In this document: positions 30,160 through 42,139 of the stretch, one piece after another
Position numbering within the stretch: the stretch's first letter is position 1
Layout of the letters: every line of letters begins with the position of its first letter
Origin: Gari tellinella
Lineage: Eukaryota > Mollusca > Bivalvia > Cardiida > Psammobiidae
DNA length: 64,000 nt
Reading direction: 5' to 3'
Assembly (NCBI GenBank): GCA_922989275.2
Contig: OV277859.1
Span: 35,941,501-36,005,500, forward strand
Position numbers and translations under genes: made by a program
Notes under the pieces: model-generated
What the model saw: only the letters and a program-made list of their open reading frames with translations
The model's database searches: none
Told to the model about the DNA's origin: nothing

Positions 30160-30386
30160 TAACCAAATAACCCGTTAATAACATTAAATACAGGTGATTA
30201 CTTAAAGCAGGTTGAAAGTAAAGCAGAATGTGCCTTACTTTCAGCCTGATTTAAACTACCATCTGCTAGGTTATATAAAATATTTGTTATGGTTATTGTT
30301 CATGAAGGTATAAATTGGAACAACTTTCTTCCGCGGAGGAATAAATTAAAAACGCTAAAAGTCGCTTCAATGGGGGAAAGGGTTAA
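30160..30386. repeat. Family B element, hairpin deleted
   Basis: ACAGGTGATTACTTAAAGCA, GGTTGAAAGTAAAGCAGAAT, then directly TGTGCCTTACTTTCAGCC: most of the right arm is gone. CTGCTAGGTTATAT and end GGGGGAAAGGGTTAA follow. Confidence 0.65.
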
Positions 30387-30652
30387 AGAGGTGCCATTGA
30401 ACATAATTTTAATGCTTTTAGGGGAATTGTAGATTACCGCGTTAAAGATTTCATAGGAAAAGAACAAAATATGCTTTTGCTTTCATTTTCATCCTAATGT
30501 ATATCCATGTTTTGTTCATAAAATTTGTACATTTTATAAAATAAAATATGTTTTAACTAAAGATTACATATGTTTGCGAACGAAGTAGTTCAAATATACC
30601 GGAACAATACATATTATGCTTCTAAGATCCGAGATTTTAGGTGTGTTTTATA

Positions 30653-30810
30653 GGAATAAACAACATATTTTTGACGTTCATGACGGTATGACTACATTAG
30701 CTTCGCAGGGGGTAAATTTCGTAAACGCCCGAAGGGCGTTTACGTTTAATCTACCTCCGAAGCTAATGTAGTCATACCGTCATGAGCGGCAAAGAGATGT
30801 TGTTTATTCC
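30653..30810. mobile_element. Foldback element with TTATA target duplication
   Basis: 158 bp, almost all paired. GGAATAAACAACATATTTTT begins the left arm; the right ends GTTTATTCC. Inner stem TGACGGTATGACTACATTAG is perfect; apex GTAAACGCCCGAAGGGCGTT. TTATA at 30648-30652 and 30811-30815. Confidence 0.8.
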
Positions 30811-30815
30811 TTATA

Positions 30816-31420
30816 TTTATATTTTCTGTCTAGTCAATTTAATGTGTTTATTGGCCAGATTTGTTTTTCTGTATAAGAATTTATCATATACCGGTCAAAG
30901 AGGTTTGATAGATGTAATGTCGATGTAATAGCCATTCCAGTTTCTAAATATGGTGAGAAAGTAGTCCCAACTACATGTACTGTAACTGTATTAAAAATTC
31001 AGGATTTTTTCCAGTAAACTTTCTCTCTGTGATTGGAAGAAGACTTACAAGGCAAACAAATAACAGTGCAACTTGAATATCTATTGCAAAAGCACATTCT
31101 AAAAATACAGGTCGCGGTTGTTTTCTTAACCCATTTACACACATAGCAACGACCTATGGGGGTCTGTATCACTCCGCTAGTGACATATGACCGTCGACCA
31201 ATGGGAGCTTAGTGTTAAGTGCCCGATGTAGTCTATTTGAAGAAGTCCACGAATAGCACGGGGGCAATCCGAACTGGCTAAAACCAGTTTGGAAGTGTAA
31301 GTTCATCGGCAGATGTACTGCATATTTCTAATAGGATTACATAAAGACTTTACAGGGTGAATGTAAATATTATGAAATGTTTACACACGTCTTTTGAAGA
31401 TTAAAAATGGGCATTGAGTG
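30816..31420. other. No feature recognised
   Basis: AT-rich. TTAACCCATTTACACACATA at 31127 may be a TTAA-type MITE end, but no partner was found; GACCTATGGGGGTC near 31150 is a short palindrome. Confidence 0.35.
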
Positions 31421-31612
31421 TAAATTCTTTCACTGCCAAGTTTTATCGTCTGCTTAAACCCTCTTACCGCCAAATTATCGTCTGCATTAATTTTTAATCG
31501 TGTGCAGTATTGTGGCTCTTTTGACTGAAGAAATGTCGACACGAGTGTCAAACAGGTTGGATCCCGATCAGACGCCATGCCACACGGCGTCTGATCAGTC
31601 GTAATGGCCGAC
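31420..31612. repeat. Family A element, diverged
   Basis: TTTCACTGCCAAGTTTTATC and TTACCGCCAAATTATCG show a local duplication of the left end. Hairpin AACAGGTTGGATCCCGATCA, tip GACGCCATGCCACACGGCG. Right terminus absent. Confidence 0.6.
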
Positions 31613-31774
31613 TAGACCCCTCTCTTGTTACACACTTTCGTATGGACGCCAGAAACGACAAGGCCAACTTTATTCATATTTTTGTTATACATTCACGTAT
31701 TGTGGCGTTATTTGACGGAATTTCATCAAATAAAAATAGGGCCTAATTATTTAACGAGGATACCACTATCGAAT

Positions 31775-31850
31775 TTCAGTGGCATAGTCGATTTTAGCAG
31801 CAGTTCAAGTTGATAGTTCAGACAACCTGTTCGATTCCCGTTGTATACCT
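31775..31850 (+). pseudogene. Weak tRNA-like sequence
   Basis: GTGGCATAGTCGATT (A-box-like, 31779) and GTTCGATTCCCG (B box, 31829). Stem pairing is poor; possibly a SINE head. Confidence 0.3.
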
Positions 31851-31859
31851 TTTCTATAT

Positions 31860-32313
31860 AATATTTATATGTTGATTGGAAGAAAAAAATCAAAATGTGT
31901 CAAGAATCAGTGGCCAGAGACGTCGAAATATTAGAAAAATGTGTGTTCTATTCTAAAGCTCCAGTTTCAGTTTATTCAAAATGTGCATAAGTCCTGCTAT
32001 TTGCATGCAGCATCAGCAACAAAACATATGATATAAACATGCCACGTGTACCACAGTGCAAAGTGTCCATATTATGTCTGGAAAACGACAGTTTAGTCTT
32101 GAAAATGTTGTATCTTTATATCCAAGAAAGATGGCAATAACCACATTTTATTAATATTACTTGACATATCGTAGAATTAATCTATCAAGGTAGGATTAAA
32201 TGAGTTTATATATCTTGAAAACATAGTATGGACATTAAGAGCAGTGTTTCTATATTTTCTCAAGTAGTTTCATCTTGCTACAAATGAACATTGGCAAACA
32301 TTACATATTCTAG
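31860..32313. other. No feature recognised
   Basis: AT-rich spacer with no named repeat. Confidence 0.4.
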
Positions 32314-32519
32314 TTAACCCCTTAACTGCCATGACGTCATCAAATTTAAACAATTTTCGTCTGCTTCTATAATTTTTAGGTATTTTGAGTTTAGAAATAT
32401 TGAAACGAGTGTCAAACAGTTTGGATCCTGATCAGACGCCGCGTTACGCGGCGTCTGATCAGGATCCAAACTGTTTGCAAATAACTATTTAACTCGGTGT
32501 AAGGCAGTGAAGGGGTTAA
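32314..32519. mobile_element. Family A MITE, complete, with perfect hairpin
   Basis: 206 bp between TTAA at 32314 and 32516, ends CCCCTTAACTGCC and GGCAGTGAAGGGG. Hairpin 32413-32477 has two perfect 31-base arms (CAAACAGTTTGGATCC outer, GACGCCGCG inner) around TTA. ACGAGTG stands before the left arm. Best reference copy for family A. Confidence 0.92.
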
Positions 32520-33700
32520 CATAAAAAACCAACAAGTTGTGCATTTTGTATGCATAAAGAAATAGAGATTTTGCATACAAATACGAAGGTATACATATGA
32601 TGTGGTTGGTCGCATACATGTATACCGGTAGTATGCATAATCCGTAAAATATCTCTTCGATATGAATACTGTTCAGTTTTAGCTTGCTTCTTCTCGAAAA
32701 CAAACAAAAGTGCCAATCAACTGAATGGTCTTTCACACTATTTGGTGAAAAGGCTCACATTAAGTGAACTTTGTTACAACATAGTATCGCTTCAAGTTGG
32801 GTGAAAACATGAAAAATATTGTGGTTTTATAATAAGAAGACACTCAGCATATTTATGAAAGGCACAGTGCATGTTAAAAATAACATAAAATCTCCTGATT
32901 GAGCTTTCTCGTTACATTTTCATTCCGAACCGCGCAGTTATCTGTCTTTAGATAAACATGTGTGTATATTCAACATTAATTTAAACAACAGTACGAAATA
33001 AACTATTTAGTAATTTATAAGAGAGTAACACAGTGCGAAACAATCACAACACAAAAAGTTATGGAATGAGCTTTTTGTACCATGTTTGTCTGGAGTCGTG
33101 AAATAATTTGTCGTCAGAAATATTTCCTGGTGCACAGTAGACGGGCCAATTAGCAAAAAATCAATGTCCATTCATTAAATCCCAGGTAAGATAAAAGAGT
33201 CCCGTAAAAACAGAGTTATTTTATAGTATCTATCATCACAGAGTTTCGCACAAAGTTTCATTGAAAATATTGATTGGTTATAAAAATATTTTTATATATG
33301 AGGTAAAAAAAGTGCCTATTTTGCTTGTAATGAATTATTTGTTCACTATTTTCCATTTGTTGCCCTTCTGAACAGAATAGAGATGGATTGAGGAATATGG
33401 TTTCATCATATGGAGAATTTATTTCTGTTTAATTTGGTATATAGCACAAAATGTATTGAATGGGTATTTACTAAGTAAGGCGCCAGACAATTGAAAAGGA
33501 CCCGGTGTAATGCTTGTAAAACTGATGACCCCTATACTTTATTATATTTTTATTAGATATCTTCAAAAAAAGAATAAAGAAGACACATAAATTGTGTTTT
33601 CAAATTTGAAACAAACCATATCAAGGAAAAATATCCAGATAAAAACATCCAAATTTAATTTGTTACAAAACATTGTCTCCAAATTCAGTTTGGCGTCAAA
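32520..33700. other. No feature recognised
   Basis: 1.2 kb of AT-rich DNA without hairpins, frames or tandem repeats, one of the longest such intervals here. Confidence 0.4.
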
Positions 33701-33707
33701 AATCATG

Positions 33708-34395
33708 TAATGTCCGCCCCCCCCCCCCCCCCCCTTCCTCTCAAATTGTCTTCCCATGGTCAAACTGAAGTGTCAATGCCTTTATTGTTGGCCCAGTGAC
33801 AGTATATTATCATTAAACAGGCATTATGTGAAATTCCTGTTCATATTATGTTTTTTATTCACAAAAAACCAACAGTTATGTGTAATGTCCGTCCCCGTAA
33901 TGTCCGTCCCCTAAGGTAGTACTTTACTATAAGACCCATAAATCAGTGACAAGTTTAACCTTTTGGTAAATGATGATAAGTTATGGATGAAATAAGTTTA
34001 ATCTTTGTAAAAATGCTACAAAATACACACTGTGATCCAATTTGCAGGAGTTGTGTATCCTGATGGGGTTGGGCGTAAAAAACAATTGTGTAATGTCCGT
34101 CCCCCTTCCTATCTTTTCTTCCAATGGTCAAACTGATGTGAAAGTTACTTTATACTAGGCCCAGTGATAGTATAAGTATATCATCATTAAACAAGTATAT
34201 GCTCTAATTCCTGTACACATTATGTTTTTATTTGCAATAAAACCCCTAAAGTTGTAATGTAATGTCCGTCCCCGTAATTTCCATCCCCTGAGATAGTATA
34301 AATCTATGATAAATCCAGCTTGTTGGTAAATAATGATACTTTATGGATGAAATTAGTGTATTCTTTATAGAAAAGCTACAAAATACATTTTTTTA
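33708..34395. repeat. ~383-bp tandem pair with TAATGTCCGTCCCC motif
   Basis: Units start at 33708 and 34091. Each begins TAATGTCCGYCCCC, has CAATGGTCAAACTG or a close form, CATTATGTTTTT, and a second doubled motif CCGTCCCCGTAAT near 33890 and 34262, ending in GCTACAAAATACA. A C18 run at 33717-33734 interrupts the first motif. Confidence 0.75.
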
Positions 34396-34850
34396 AATAA
34401 AAAGTTTGATTTTATGGGTTTTAATTTTGATCATTGCTATTTTTGGGGGGTTAAAAATTCAAATTTACAAAATGTAAATCCTTTTGACTGTTTTGAATAA
34501 GAACAACAACAGTTTTTAGCAAAATATCATTTTTTGCCTCAAATAAGTGTTTTTTATACAACTTTAATGCAGAGGGGATGGGCATTACCAAATTGGGGAC
34601 ATGACCTACAATCCCTTAGACATTCCCTCTTATACATAGCTGTACTAAAGACCATTTCAAAAATCTTTTTGTGATAATCTTTAAACGGTTAGAAGACATC
34701 AACGATTTAATTAATACCTTTTTCTGTCATTTTAACTTGTGTTAGGAGACAAATGTATAAGATAACTTCTAAAAGGTTGTGAATGCAAATACATTTATAA
34801 TGGTTGAAATTAATTTGCACTTATGACCTTTAATTAAGAAGAACACTGAT
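34396..34850. other. No feature recognised
   Basis: AT-rich spacer including TTTTTGGGGGGTT near 34440. Confidence 0.4.
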
Positions 34851-34854
34851 ATTA

Positions 34855-35070
34855 TTAGAAGCCCCTCTATTAGCAACCACCTCTTAGGGAAGGGGACCAA
34901 GGGTATGTTATGCAATCACCATCATAAATTTTTAAATCCCTTTATCTGTCCAATTAATGGTGACAGGAGGCATTGTATATTGGAAATCTCCTTTGGGATT
35001 TGGGGACTAGGACAGGAAGTCAGACTCCCAGGGTGCGAGATTATGCTATCACCATCATAAGGCACAGGTC
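34855..35070. repeat. Dispersed repeat remnant
   Basis: GCCCCTCTATTAGCAACCAC recalls a worn D-like terminus. ATGCAATCACCATCATAA and ATGCTATCACCATCATAA at 34912 and 35043 form a direct repeat 131 bases apart. Confidence 0.4.
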
Positions 35071-35199
35071 CCAGTTATCCAGTTTTATGATAAAGACATA
35101 CAGATCAGTCAATTTGTCAATCCGGTAACAGTCATGACTAAGTAGATCAGATGCTAATATGTACATTAGTTTGACAGTAAAACCTGTTTCATCCAACCA

Positions 35200-35418
35200 T
35201 TAACCTCATCCGGTCCTCTGGGGTCCATTTGACCCCAGCGGCTTTGGTTTTGCTAGAAAAAAGTATTCAGCCTAATAACGCTTATAACGTTTTGAGACAT
35301 TGTTCCTATGACTGTTTTTGACATTTTTGTGAAATACGTACTGAATAGGTCAATTCGCGTATATTTTATTTTCAAAACACGTCTGGGGTCCAACCGGACC
35401 CCAGAATTCTAAAGGTTA
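35200..35418. mobile_element. Foldback MITE with GGGGTCC ends
   Basis: TTAACCTCATCCGGTCCTCT at the left, GGACCCCAGAATTCTAAAGG then TTA at the right; TGGGGTCC and GGACCCCAG repeat in both arms. 219 bp, non-coding. Confidence 0.6.
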
Positions 35419-35479
35419 GTAAAATGTTTTTCAGCATTAGCAACTATTTTTAGCAAAATCACTGGATTGCGTCCCTTAA

Positions 35480-36110
35480 AGACCTAGTAAAGAAGCCGAA
35501 ATACGCATTGTGGTTTTCTCCCTTTATTTCAATACATGACAGATAATATATCCTTCCCCATGGCAGTTTTATGATACCGCGCAATTAAACGCGCCAGGGG
35601 GTCACCCGATGATAATGCTATGGTCGGTAATTTCCATAGGATTAACGAGTGTAACAGCTTGAAATCATGAAATATAGTGTAATTCAACTTAAAAAATACT
35701 GTACAAGACACTAATCTATTTTTCTGAAATTTATATCATTAGAAAGAGCAATGTTTTCTCAATTTACCCATAACGGGGCGGATATTTGATTTTGATAAAT
35801 AAATTGCTTTTAAGATCCAAGAAAGGTACACCACTCCCACTTTTTTGCATATTCGTATAAGAAATATATAGGCAGCACTTTACTGTTTAAATAATCAAAA
35901 AAATACTGTTGAAGATGAAATATTATCTTAAAACAAAATATACCATCATAAAGTGTAGATTTAGACCATTCAACTCATAACGGGGCGGATATTGTGATTT
36001 GAACAATAATGGTTTTATTGCAGTTACAAAAAAATTCGTTATATATTCTATGTAACCTAAATTGATGGCTTCTTGCTGGAAAGTCGCTATCGGCTTATTT
36101 TTCAAGGGGA
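35480..36110. repeat. ~200-bp direct repeat around CATAACGGGGCGGATAT
   Basis: The motif occurs at 35768 and 35966 in similar AT-rich contexts. Minus-strand frames here have no domain. Confidence 0.45.
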
Positions 36111-37092
36111 GTAACTCCCTCGATTAAGCCAGGCATTTCACTAAAATAGTCCCTATTGGTCATTTTAAAACCGTGCCTACTTGTTTACAACTACAATAAT
36201 GGCATTATTGAATACTAGATATCACCGACAATACTGTTCCTCAATTGCACATATCAAATTATATCTTTCACGATCTTGTGATTGAGTTATTTCCCTTGGA
36301 TATTATAACCCCGGAGTGCAAACCGCGAGTCAAAGGGATTCACACTGTATGGAACGAATACAATTCTATCTGACATCAAATTATGCAAATGATTTCAAGA
36401 TTCAAATAAGTGTTCTGTATTATATTTGGATCTGGTCCTTTCTGGAAGTTTCCATAGCAGTCATGGGCCAATATTGGTGACATTGACCTTTGCCCTTGAC
36501 CCTATTGAACGTTGGCCAATGCGGTCTGGTCGGTCGATATTTAAGGCGTCTATTGCAATGCTTCATTGCCATTTTCAGTACATCATATTCAACTATAAAG
36601 CTACAGGGGAAAGAAGACATATAACAGATAAATATGCTCCAATTAGGATGTATGGCAAATGCTAGTTCAGCAGTGGCTTAACCTAATGTTTGATACAATT
36701 TCTTGTGATTTCATTCAAAATTTATGTAATGGATGATGATCACAGAAAACCTCAAATCATTGTCTATTACAGTGATACAAATATCTGGAGTAGACCATTG
36801 ACCAAAACGGACCGTGGTTACATCTGTAACTGCGTCTAGGGCACTATCATGAAGATCATCAGACATGTGATGATGTGAAGCAGACATATTTATGCGTAGT
36901 ACTCAAGACATTGTGTTAAACAATTGATATCCAAAACTCTTATATCTTTACCATTTGAAGTTATGTGTGTGTTACGTTCATTACATGTGTTTACCATACT
37001 TAATTTGTTCACATATATTTGACATGCCACTGTCTCAGTGTCAGCGTCATGAATCCTGCACGGAATTAAGACATACACGGTGACAGGTCAAA
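36111..37092. other. No gene; possible repeat scrap
   Basis: GGTGACATTGACCTTTGCCC at 36475 is a phrase common in molluscan dispersed repeats. Overlapping frames on both strands (36420-36665) lack domains. Confidence 0.35.
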
Positions 37093-38010
37093 TAAATTGG
37101 ACAACTATTGGCATGAAATAATTGGAAGCAGAAACAAAACTTAACAAATTGACTTTATTAATCAGGTAGGAAGCTGGTTTTTCTAAGATATCAAGTTTTT
37201 CATATCCCCATACTTCACAGCCATTAAGCAAAATTGGGTTTACAGTTATTTCAAATAGGTCTATTTGCAAGTCGTAAGAACGTGACAATCTTTTAATCTT
37301 TCTTAGTAATGCAAGTATAGATTTATTTGCTTGAAAAAAGATCCTGATTGAGTGAAAAATAGTCCGATATATTTGTATTGATTTACTATTTCCACTGTTT
37401 CGTTACCAATCATAAAAGCTGTTTTGTATTTTGGATTACCTTTTGAAATTATCATGACCTTTGTTTTTGAAATGTTTGTCTTTAATTTCGAGGTGTTTCA
37501 ATATTTCTGACAATAAGGAATGTTTAAAATCAATTTCATCGTTGCTAAAGATAAAAGTATCATTTGCGTATAAGAGGATAAAAAGTTTTTAGATATATAA
37601 TGTTAAATTATCAGCCGGTGATTCATTGAAGATTCCATTTACTCTGTTTCCATAACATTTAGTTAGTTAAGGTAAAAGAAAAATAGAAGCGGTGAAAATT
37701 TTTCTCGCATTGTCTTACGCCTACCAAACATTCAATTTGTTGTGAAATGTCTATTAGGTTTTGAATTATTATTTTATAGTTTGATATATATCTATAGCTT
37801 TAAAACATTTGAAATAATATTTTGGTCAATCAGTTAACCCAAAGTCCATGCCGCCAAATTAGGTCGAACGCCTGTTTTTAAATCAATAACGCAACAGTAA
37901 AGCTTTGGCCGACCAGTTAGCAATCAATTTTGTTAAAATAGATAAATTATCGAACGTTGAGTGTTGTTTTCGGAAACCTGCTTGGCATAGTTATTAAGTC
38001 TTTTGTTAAG
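37093..38010 (-). pseudogene. LINE reverse transcriptase fragment
   Basis: Minus strand, several frames. Near 38000 QAGFRKQHSTFDNLFIL matches the fingers-palm motif of non-LTR reverse transcriptases. Near 37870 FDLIWRHGLW follows, holding the first catalytic Asp region. Near 37580 LLYANDTFIFSNDE is the YADD box with Asn for the first Asp. Thumb motifs and VNPILLNGCEVWGYEKLDIL at about 37240-37180 complete the order. The deletion between palm blocks, the frameshifts and the mutated YADD make it inactive. It ends near 37093 without the distal domain seen in the 9930-11110 fragment. Confidence 0.85.
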
Positions 38011-38560
38011 TATTAAAGTAAAACGTCACTACCCGGTAACTTAGTGCTTTCATATATTGACCCTACAGGGGGTATACAAACAAATCTGCATTTCAAATCT
38101 TCTCCATTTTCTGACCTTGAATTACCTTATAGTCTGTTCGAAATTGTGAAATATCTTAAGTCACTCTTTGGATTTATGTCACTTTCACATAATTTTAGTG
38201 CGTGAGAATGTTGAGAGGCAGGGGTTTTCAAATTGCAAGCTCTGCTAGACTGTATAAAGTCGTTTTCCAGAAACTGCTATATCTATCCTTTTTCAAAAAC
38301 GGGTTCGTTTATATTATCGCGTCTGGCTTCCGACTCTGTGACCTTATCATGTGTCCGTCACTGATCATCTCTAGGGCTTTGTTTTCCGTCATCTGAGCTG
38401 ATCGGGGGCGAACCATGAATAATACAGTAGAGTCACAGAGTTAACGCCGTTTGACGGCTAAAACAGAAAATGTTCCTGAGGAGTGTTTGGTTTGAAACAC
38501 ACGCAAACTCTGCCTATCTTTTTAATAAGTTATAACTGATTTAACCCTTATACAGTGGTA
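38011..38560. other. No feature recognised
   Basis: A 64-codon plus frame (38202-38396) shows no domain. Otherwise blank. Confidence 0.35.
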
Positions 38561-38574
38561 AATACGCCATTCCT

Positions 38575-38690
38575 ACCCATTTACGCGTTAATCTATGCGT
38601 AAGAAACGCATAGTGAACGGTTAACGAACGGTTAACGAACTGTTAACGCCTAACGATTTTAACGCATTTAAACGCGTTAATAAACGATTA
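38575..38690. repeat. AACGGTTAACG short tandem patch
   Basis: Three close copies of GAACGGTTAACGAAC-type sequence at 38615-38650, followed by several further AACGC/CGTTAA strings. Similar to the subterminal motif of the hAT-like element at 46725. Confidence 0.55.
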
Positions 38691-39185
38691 TACCAGAGAT
38701 GTTGCGATTGGTTCGCCAGTTTCAGTTTCACGCGGAGATTTCGGATCTTATTGATTTCGGATATACTCTATGATGGGTGTGCAACATTGAATGAAATTGA
38801 GGTTTTCAAAGAATTGTAATATCGTGGATTGAAAATAAAAAAATTCAAGTATACAATGGAAACAGTAACTTTTAGTTAAAATGCAAAACTACCATGTACC
38901 GAAATGCAAAACAAAACAATAATTGAACTCATATCCTAGCTACTGTAGGAAATCCTCACGTTAATCTATTGTTCTATATCAAACTTCATTCATAGAGTTT
39001 CTTGAAACAAACTATAACTAAACTATAACTAAATAAACTACAGTGCATGTCAACACAGATACAGCAATCAATTGTAGATTCAAACACCTAATTCTTGTAA
39101 ATAAATAATGAAACTGCATTTATGTTTAACTCTCTTGAGGCCATTTATTATATTGCTATTAATGTATGGTAAATGTGTACAAATA
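38691..39185. other. No feature recognised
   Basis: AT-rich spacer; ACTATAACTAA is duplicated at 39010. Confidence 0.4.
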
Positions 39186-39428
39186 CAGTGGAGAATCTGT
39201 TATTCTTTCCCGATAAACGCGATTACGCTAAAACTTTTTTTCTTTTACAAACAGTTTGGAGCCAGATCAGACGCCGGGTAACCCGGCGTCTGATCTGGCT
39301 CCAAACTGTTTGCCACCAAGAAAAACATGAAATATCAGATGTCCAAAAGTTGTTCTTTTCTACGTTTTAGTGCTTTGCGTTTGCGTACGTTTGCGTTTAA
39401 ACGGGAAAGAATAGCAGATTCTCCACTG
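39186..39428. mobile_element. Family E MITE, copy 3, perfect hairpin
   Basis: TA-flanked, ends CAGTGGAGAATCTG and CAGATTCTCCACTG. Hairpin 39248-39312 has fully complementary 31-base arms, because the right arm has GATCTGGCTCC where copies 1 and 2 have GATCAGGCTCC. Confidence 0.9.
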
Positions 39429-39687
39429 TAGTTAACAATTCAAACAAATTGGTAGTAAACTATTACAAAACACCTAGCTTCCTCTTTATATCTATAAAAA
39501 AAATTTCAGAGTTCATATCTTAAAATAGAAGCATGATGTCATCAGCACAGTAGTAAACAGTATGCAATGATCAGTCTGAGTCTCTTAATTTTACACTCTC
39601 ACAATTCAATTCTGGTCAAACTGTAATTGTACATAGACCAGCCTGGCTACTTATCCAATCAGACAATTCAGTTTGCCACAGGTGCTC

Positions 39688-40233
39688 TTAAAGCGACTCG
39701 CAACCAGATGGTGCATTAAAAATAGTAATTTGTAAATATGTGTCAAACGCTTATATAAATGGTAAAGAATTAGTTTAGGATAAGAAATTCTGTTTAAAAA
39801 AAATGTATTTCAATAAAAAAAAATATTGGTCTCTGGTGGGATTCGAACCCGGGGCCCGGCATTGGCGGACAGAAGGCAAAATAGGGGAAACCGCTTAGAC
39901 CAATGGACCACGGAACTATCCGTTTATCTCGGATCGATTTAACGTATTTCAATGTGTAGCCATCGAAAGTGCATACAACTTCGTAATTCGGCTCGTGTTT
40001 ATGTCTGAGCCCGTGTAGAGAAGCAACAACAACAACTATACCGTCTACTAGTCGGTATAGAAAAACGATGGAAAATATCTAAAAATCTAAGATTCGGTGA
40101 CGATTCTTGAGACTTTTTTTGGACTGATCATATTTTTTTAATGTCAGAAGCCAAATAATGCCACAAATTTGCTTTTATTTGAGTATTTTATTTTATTTTG
40201 ACAAGTACACCATCCGGTTGCGAGTCCCTTTAA
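39688..40233. mobile_element. Family L element with embedded tRNA-like sequence
   Basis: Ends TTAAAGCGACTCGCAACCAG and CCGGTTGCGAGTCCCTTTAA. From about 40000 on it matches 41718-42052 in inverted orientation (GTGTAGAGAAGCAACAAC, ATTCGGTGACGATTCTTGAG). The left part is specific to this copy and holds the tRNA-like block 39829-39920. Confidence 0.75.
39829..39920 (-). pseudogene. tRNA-like sequence inside family L element
   Basis: Minus strand: A box CCATTGGTCTAAGCGG (39905-39890), B box GGGTTCGAATCCC (39850-39838) in a stem of GGG/CCC. About 35 bases of anticodon/variable region and unpaired ends argue against a working tRNA. It reads like a SINE or captured tRNA head. Confidence 0.6.
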
Positions 40234-40505
40234 ACCTAAATTTCTGATCAAATATGATTGGTTGAAAATGTATGTGTAAATAGATACCATGCAGCTCCGC
40301 TGAAAAAGGTATTCAACTCCGGCCGAAATCAGAGACCGCGTTTGACCACCAATTTCCAAGTTGGTCTCGTTCCAGTAATCTATCAAGCTGGCTCCATCTG
40401 CAAATCATTTATGTCTCGTTATTTCTGTCCATTCCAAAATCACACTGAAAGTGTGTTGCTAGGTTCGGTAAGAATTGAGGAAATGTGGCATATATGGTAC
40501 AGAAA
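40234..40505. other. No feature recognised
   Basis: The plus frame 40258-40509 is without domain. Confidence 0.35.
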
Positions 40506-40981
40506 TTAAGTGTAATCAGGGATTATGCGTTATTCCTGAACATTTTAGGGATTACGTGTAATCACTGGGCGTTTTAGGGAATTGATGAAATGTCCCCCTT
40601 TTCATCAAATTAATAAATTTGTACTATCACAACATTTCTACTGTGTTTAAACATCATGTTTTCTTGACATATCATGGTCTAATGAACGTTCATACAAAGT
40701 TTCTCGCACAAGTGAATAGTGTGCAATTAAGTCAGGACAATTAAAAAAGACATCTGTCTTGTTATTAAGGTTAAAAAGATATTTTATAGCGTGGTACTTG
40801 CCTCTGAACTTAATGAACTAAACGAGGTAAGATGCAGTACTTTAACCAAAAGTAACTGCCAAATATTTATAAAAAAAAAAAACGAAAAGCTTAAAAACTA
40901 CGCCTTTTCGCTGGAAGATTAAGGGAATACGTAAAATCCCTGATTCTTCAGGGAGTTCACGTATTCCCTGATTACACTTAA
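40506..40981. mobile_element. TTAA-flanked foldback MITE
   Basis: GTGTAATCAGGGATTA at the left, CCCTGATTACAC at the right, both next to TTAA (40506, 40978). A second inner copy of the end (ATTACGTGTAATCAC; GTAAAATCCCTGATTCT) shows a doubled terminus. AT-rich middle. Confidence 0.7.
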
Positions 40982-41029
40982 TCCTTGTAAGATATATATT
41001 TTTGCAGTTCAATCCGTAATGTCAAAACA

Positions 41030-41085
41030 GAGCTGATCTTAATCTGATGACACGGCATCTGATTGGGATCAAGACTTCAAATTCA
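41030..41085. repeat. Degenerate A-core hairpin
   Basis: ACAGAGCTGATCTTAATCTGA and GGCATCTGATTGGGATCAAG around ACACGG; no termini. Confidence 0.35.
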
Positions 41086-41118
41086 GACTAGTTCATAACA
41101 TGGTGATGAAACTGTTCC

Positions 41119-41358
41119 CCCATAGATACGCCTTTTTACGCCTCTAATTTATTCCTCCACTTGGGAAAATAGTTCCAATTTACATAGCCGTGAATATATA
41201 TCATAAGAAATATTTTCTTTTTACTAGCGGATGCTAGCTTAAAGCTGGATGAAAGTAAAGCAGAATGCGCATGAAGGCGCATTCTGCTTTACTTTCAACC
41301 TGCTTTAAGTGGTCAACTATGTTCAATTCTAGAAACAGGCTATTGAGTAATGGGTTAA
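41119..41358. mobile_element. Family B MITE, inverted
   Basis: CCCCCATAGATACGCCTTTT, CCTCCACTTGGGAAAATAG, hairpin with tip GCGCATGAAGGCGC, end CTATTGAGTAATGGGTTAA. The tip has lost its symmetry while the rest of the stem is good. Confidence 0.75.
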
Positions 41359-41717
41359 TGTACATCGAATCATATAACTAGATAATTTGACACAACTTGT
41401 TTAAATTTAGAAAATAGCAGTTGAATGAAACATGCTGTCTATCGAAAAGTTAAAAAAAACACACAAACATTTCCATTGAACCGCATTTTGAATGGTATTT
41501 TTAATATAACTACAGGGTGGTTCACATTTATGAACACCTAAATATATTACAGTAAAGTTCTTACTATTGCAACAATCAATAGAAATCGTGTTGTTGGTAT
41601 TTATCAAAGACATTTGTTTGCCCCTAAGCAAGTTCATATCGTAAATCAAACGACTCATGTAGGTGTTTATGCTTTGTTGTCGTGTTGTATTAACCCTGTG
41701 CTCAATAGACACACCTT
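41359..41717. other. No feature recognised
   Basis: The minus frame 41407-41733 (108 codons) has no domain or splice support and overlaps the L element edge. Confidence 0.35.
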
Positions 41718-42052
41718 TTAAAGGGACTCGCAACCGGATGGTGTACTTGTCAAAATAAAATAAAATACTCTAATACAAGCAAATTTGTGGCATTATTTGG
41801 CTTCTGACATTAAAAAAATATGATCAGCCCCAAAAAAGTCTCAAGAATCGTCACCGAATCTTAGTTTTTTTTAGATATTATCCATCGTTTTTCTATAGCG
41901 TTAGCTAACGGTATAGTTGTTGTTGCTTCTCTACACGGGCTCAGACATAAACCCGAGCCGAATAAAGTACAATCAATCGCTACCAGTAAAATACGTTAAT
42001 TCGCTACTTAATATATAGACAGCGCTAAATCCGGTTGCGAGCCCCTTTTAAC
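41718..42052. mobile_element. Family L element, short copy
   Basis: Ends TTAAAGGGACTCGCAACCGG and CCGGTTGCGAGCCCCTTTTA. Inverted relative to 39688-40233 and without the tRNA-like block. Confidence 0.75.
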
Positions 42053-42139
42053 ATATTAAATTCGTTCCTGCACTAAAGAAACTAGGTCAGCGTTATACAA
42101 AAAATGATTTGCAACGAAAGACAACTTCCCATATATCCA

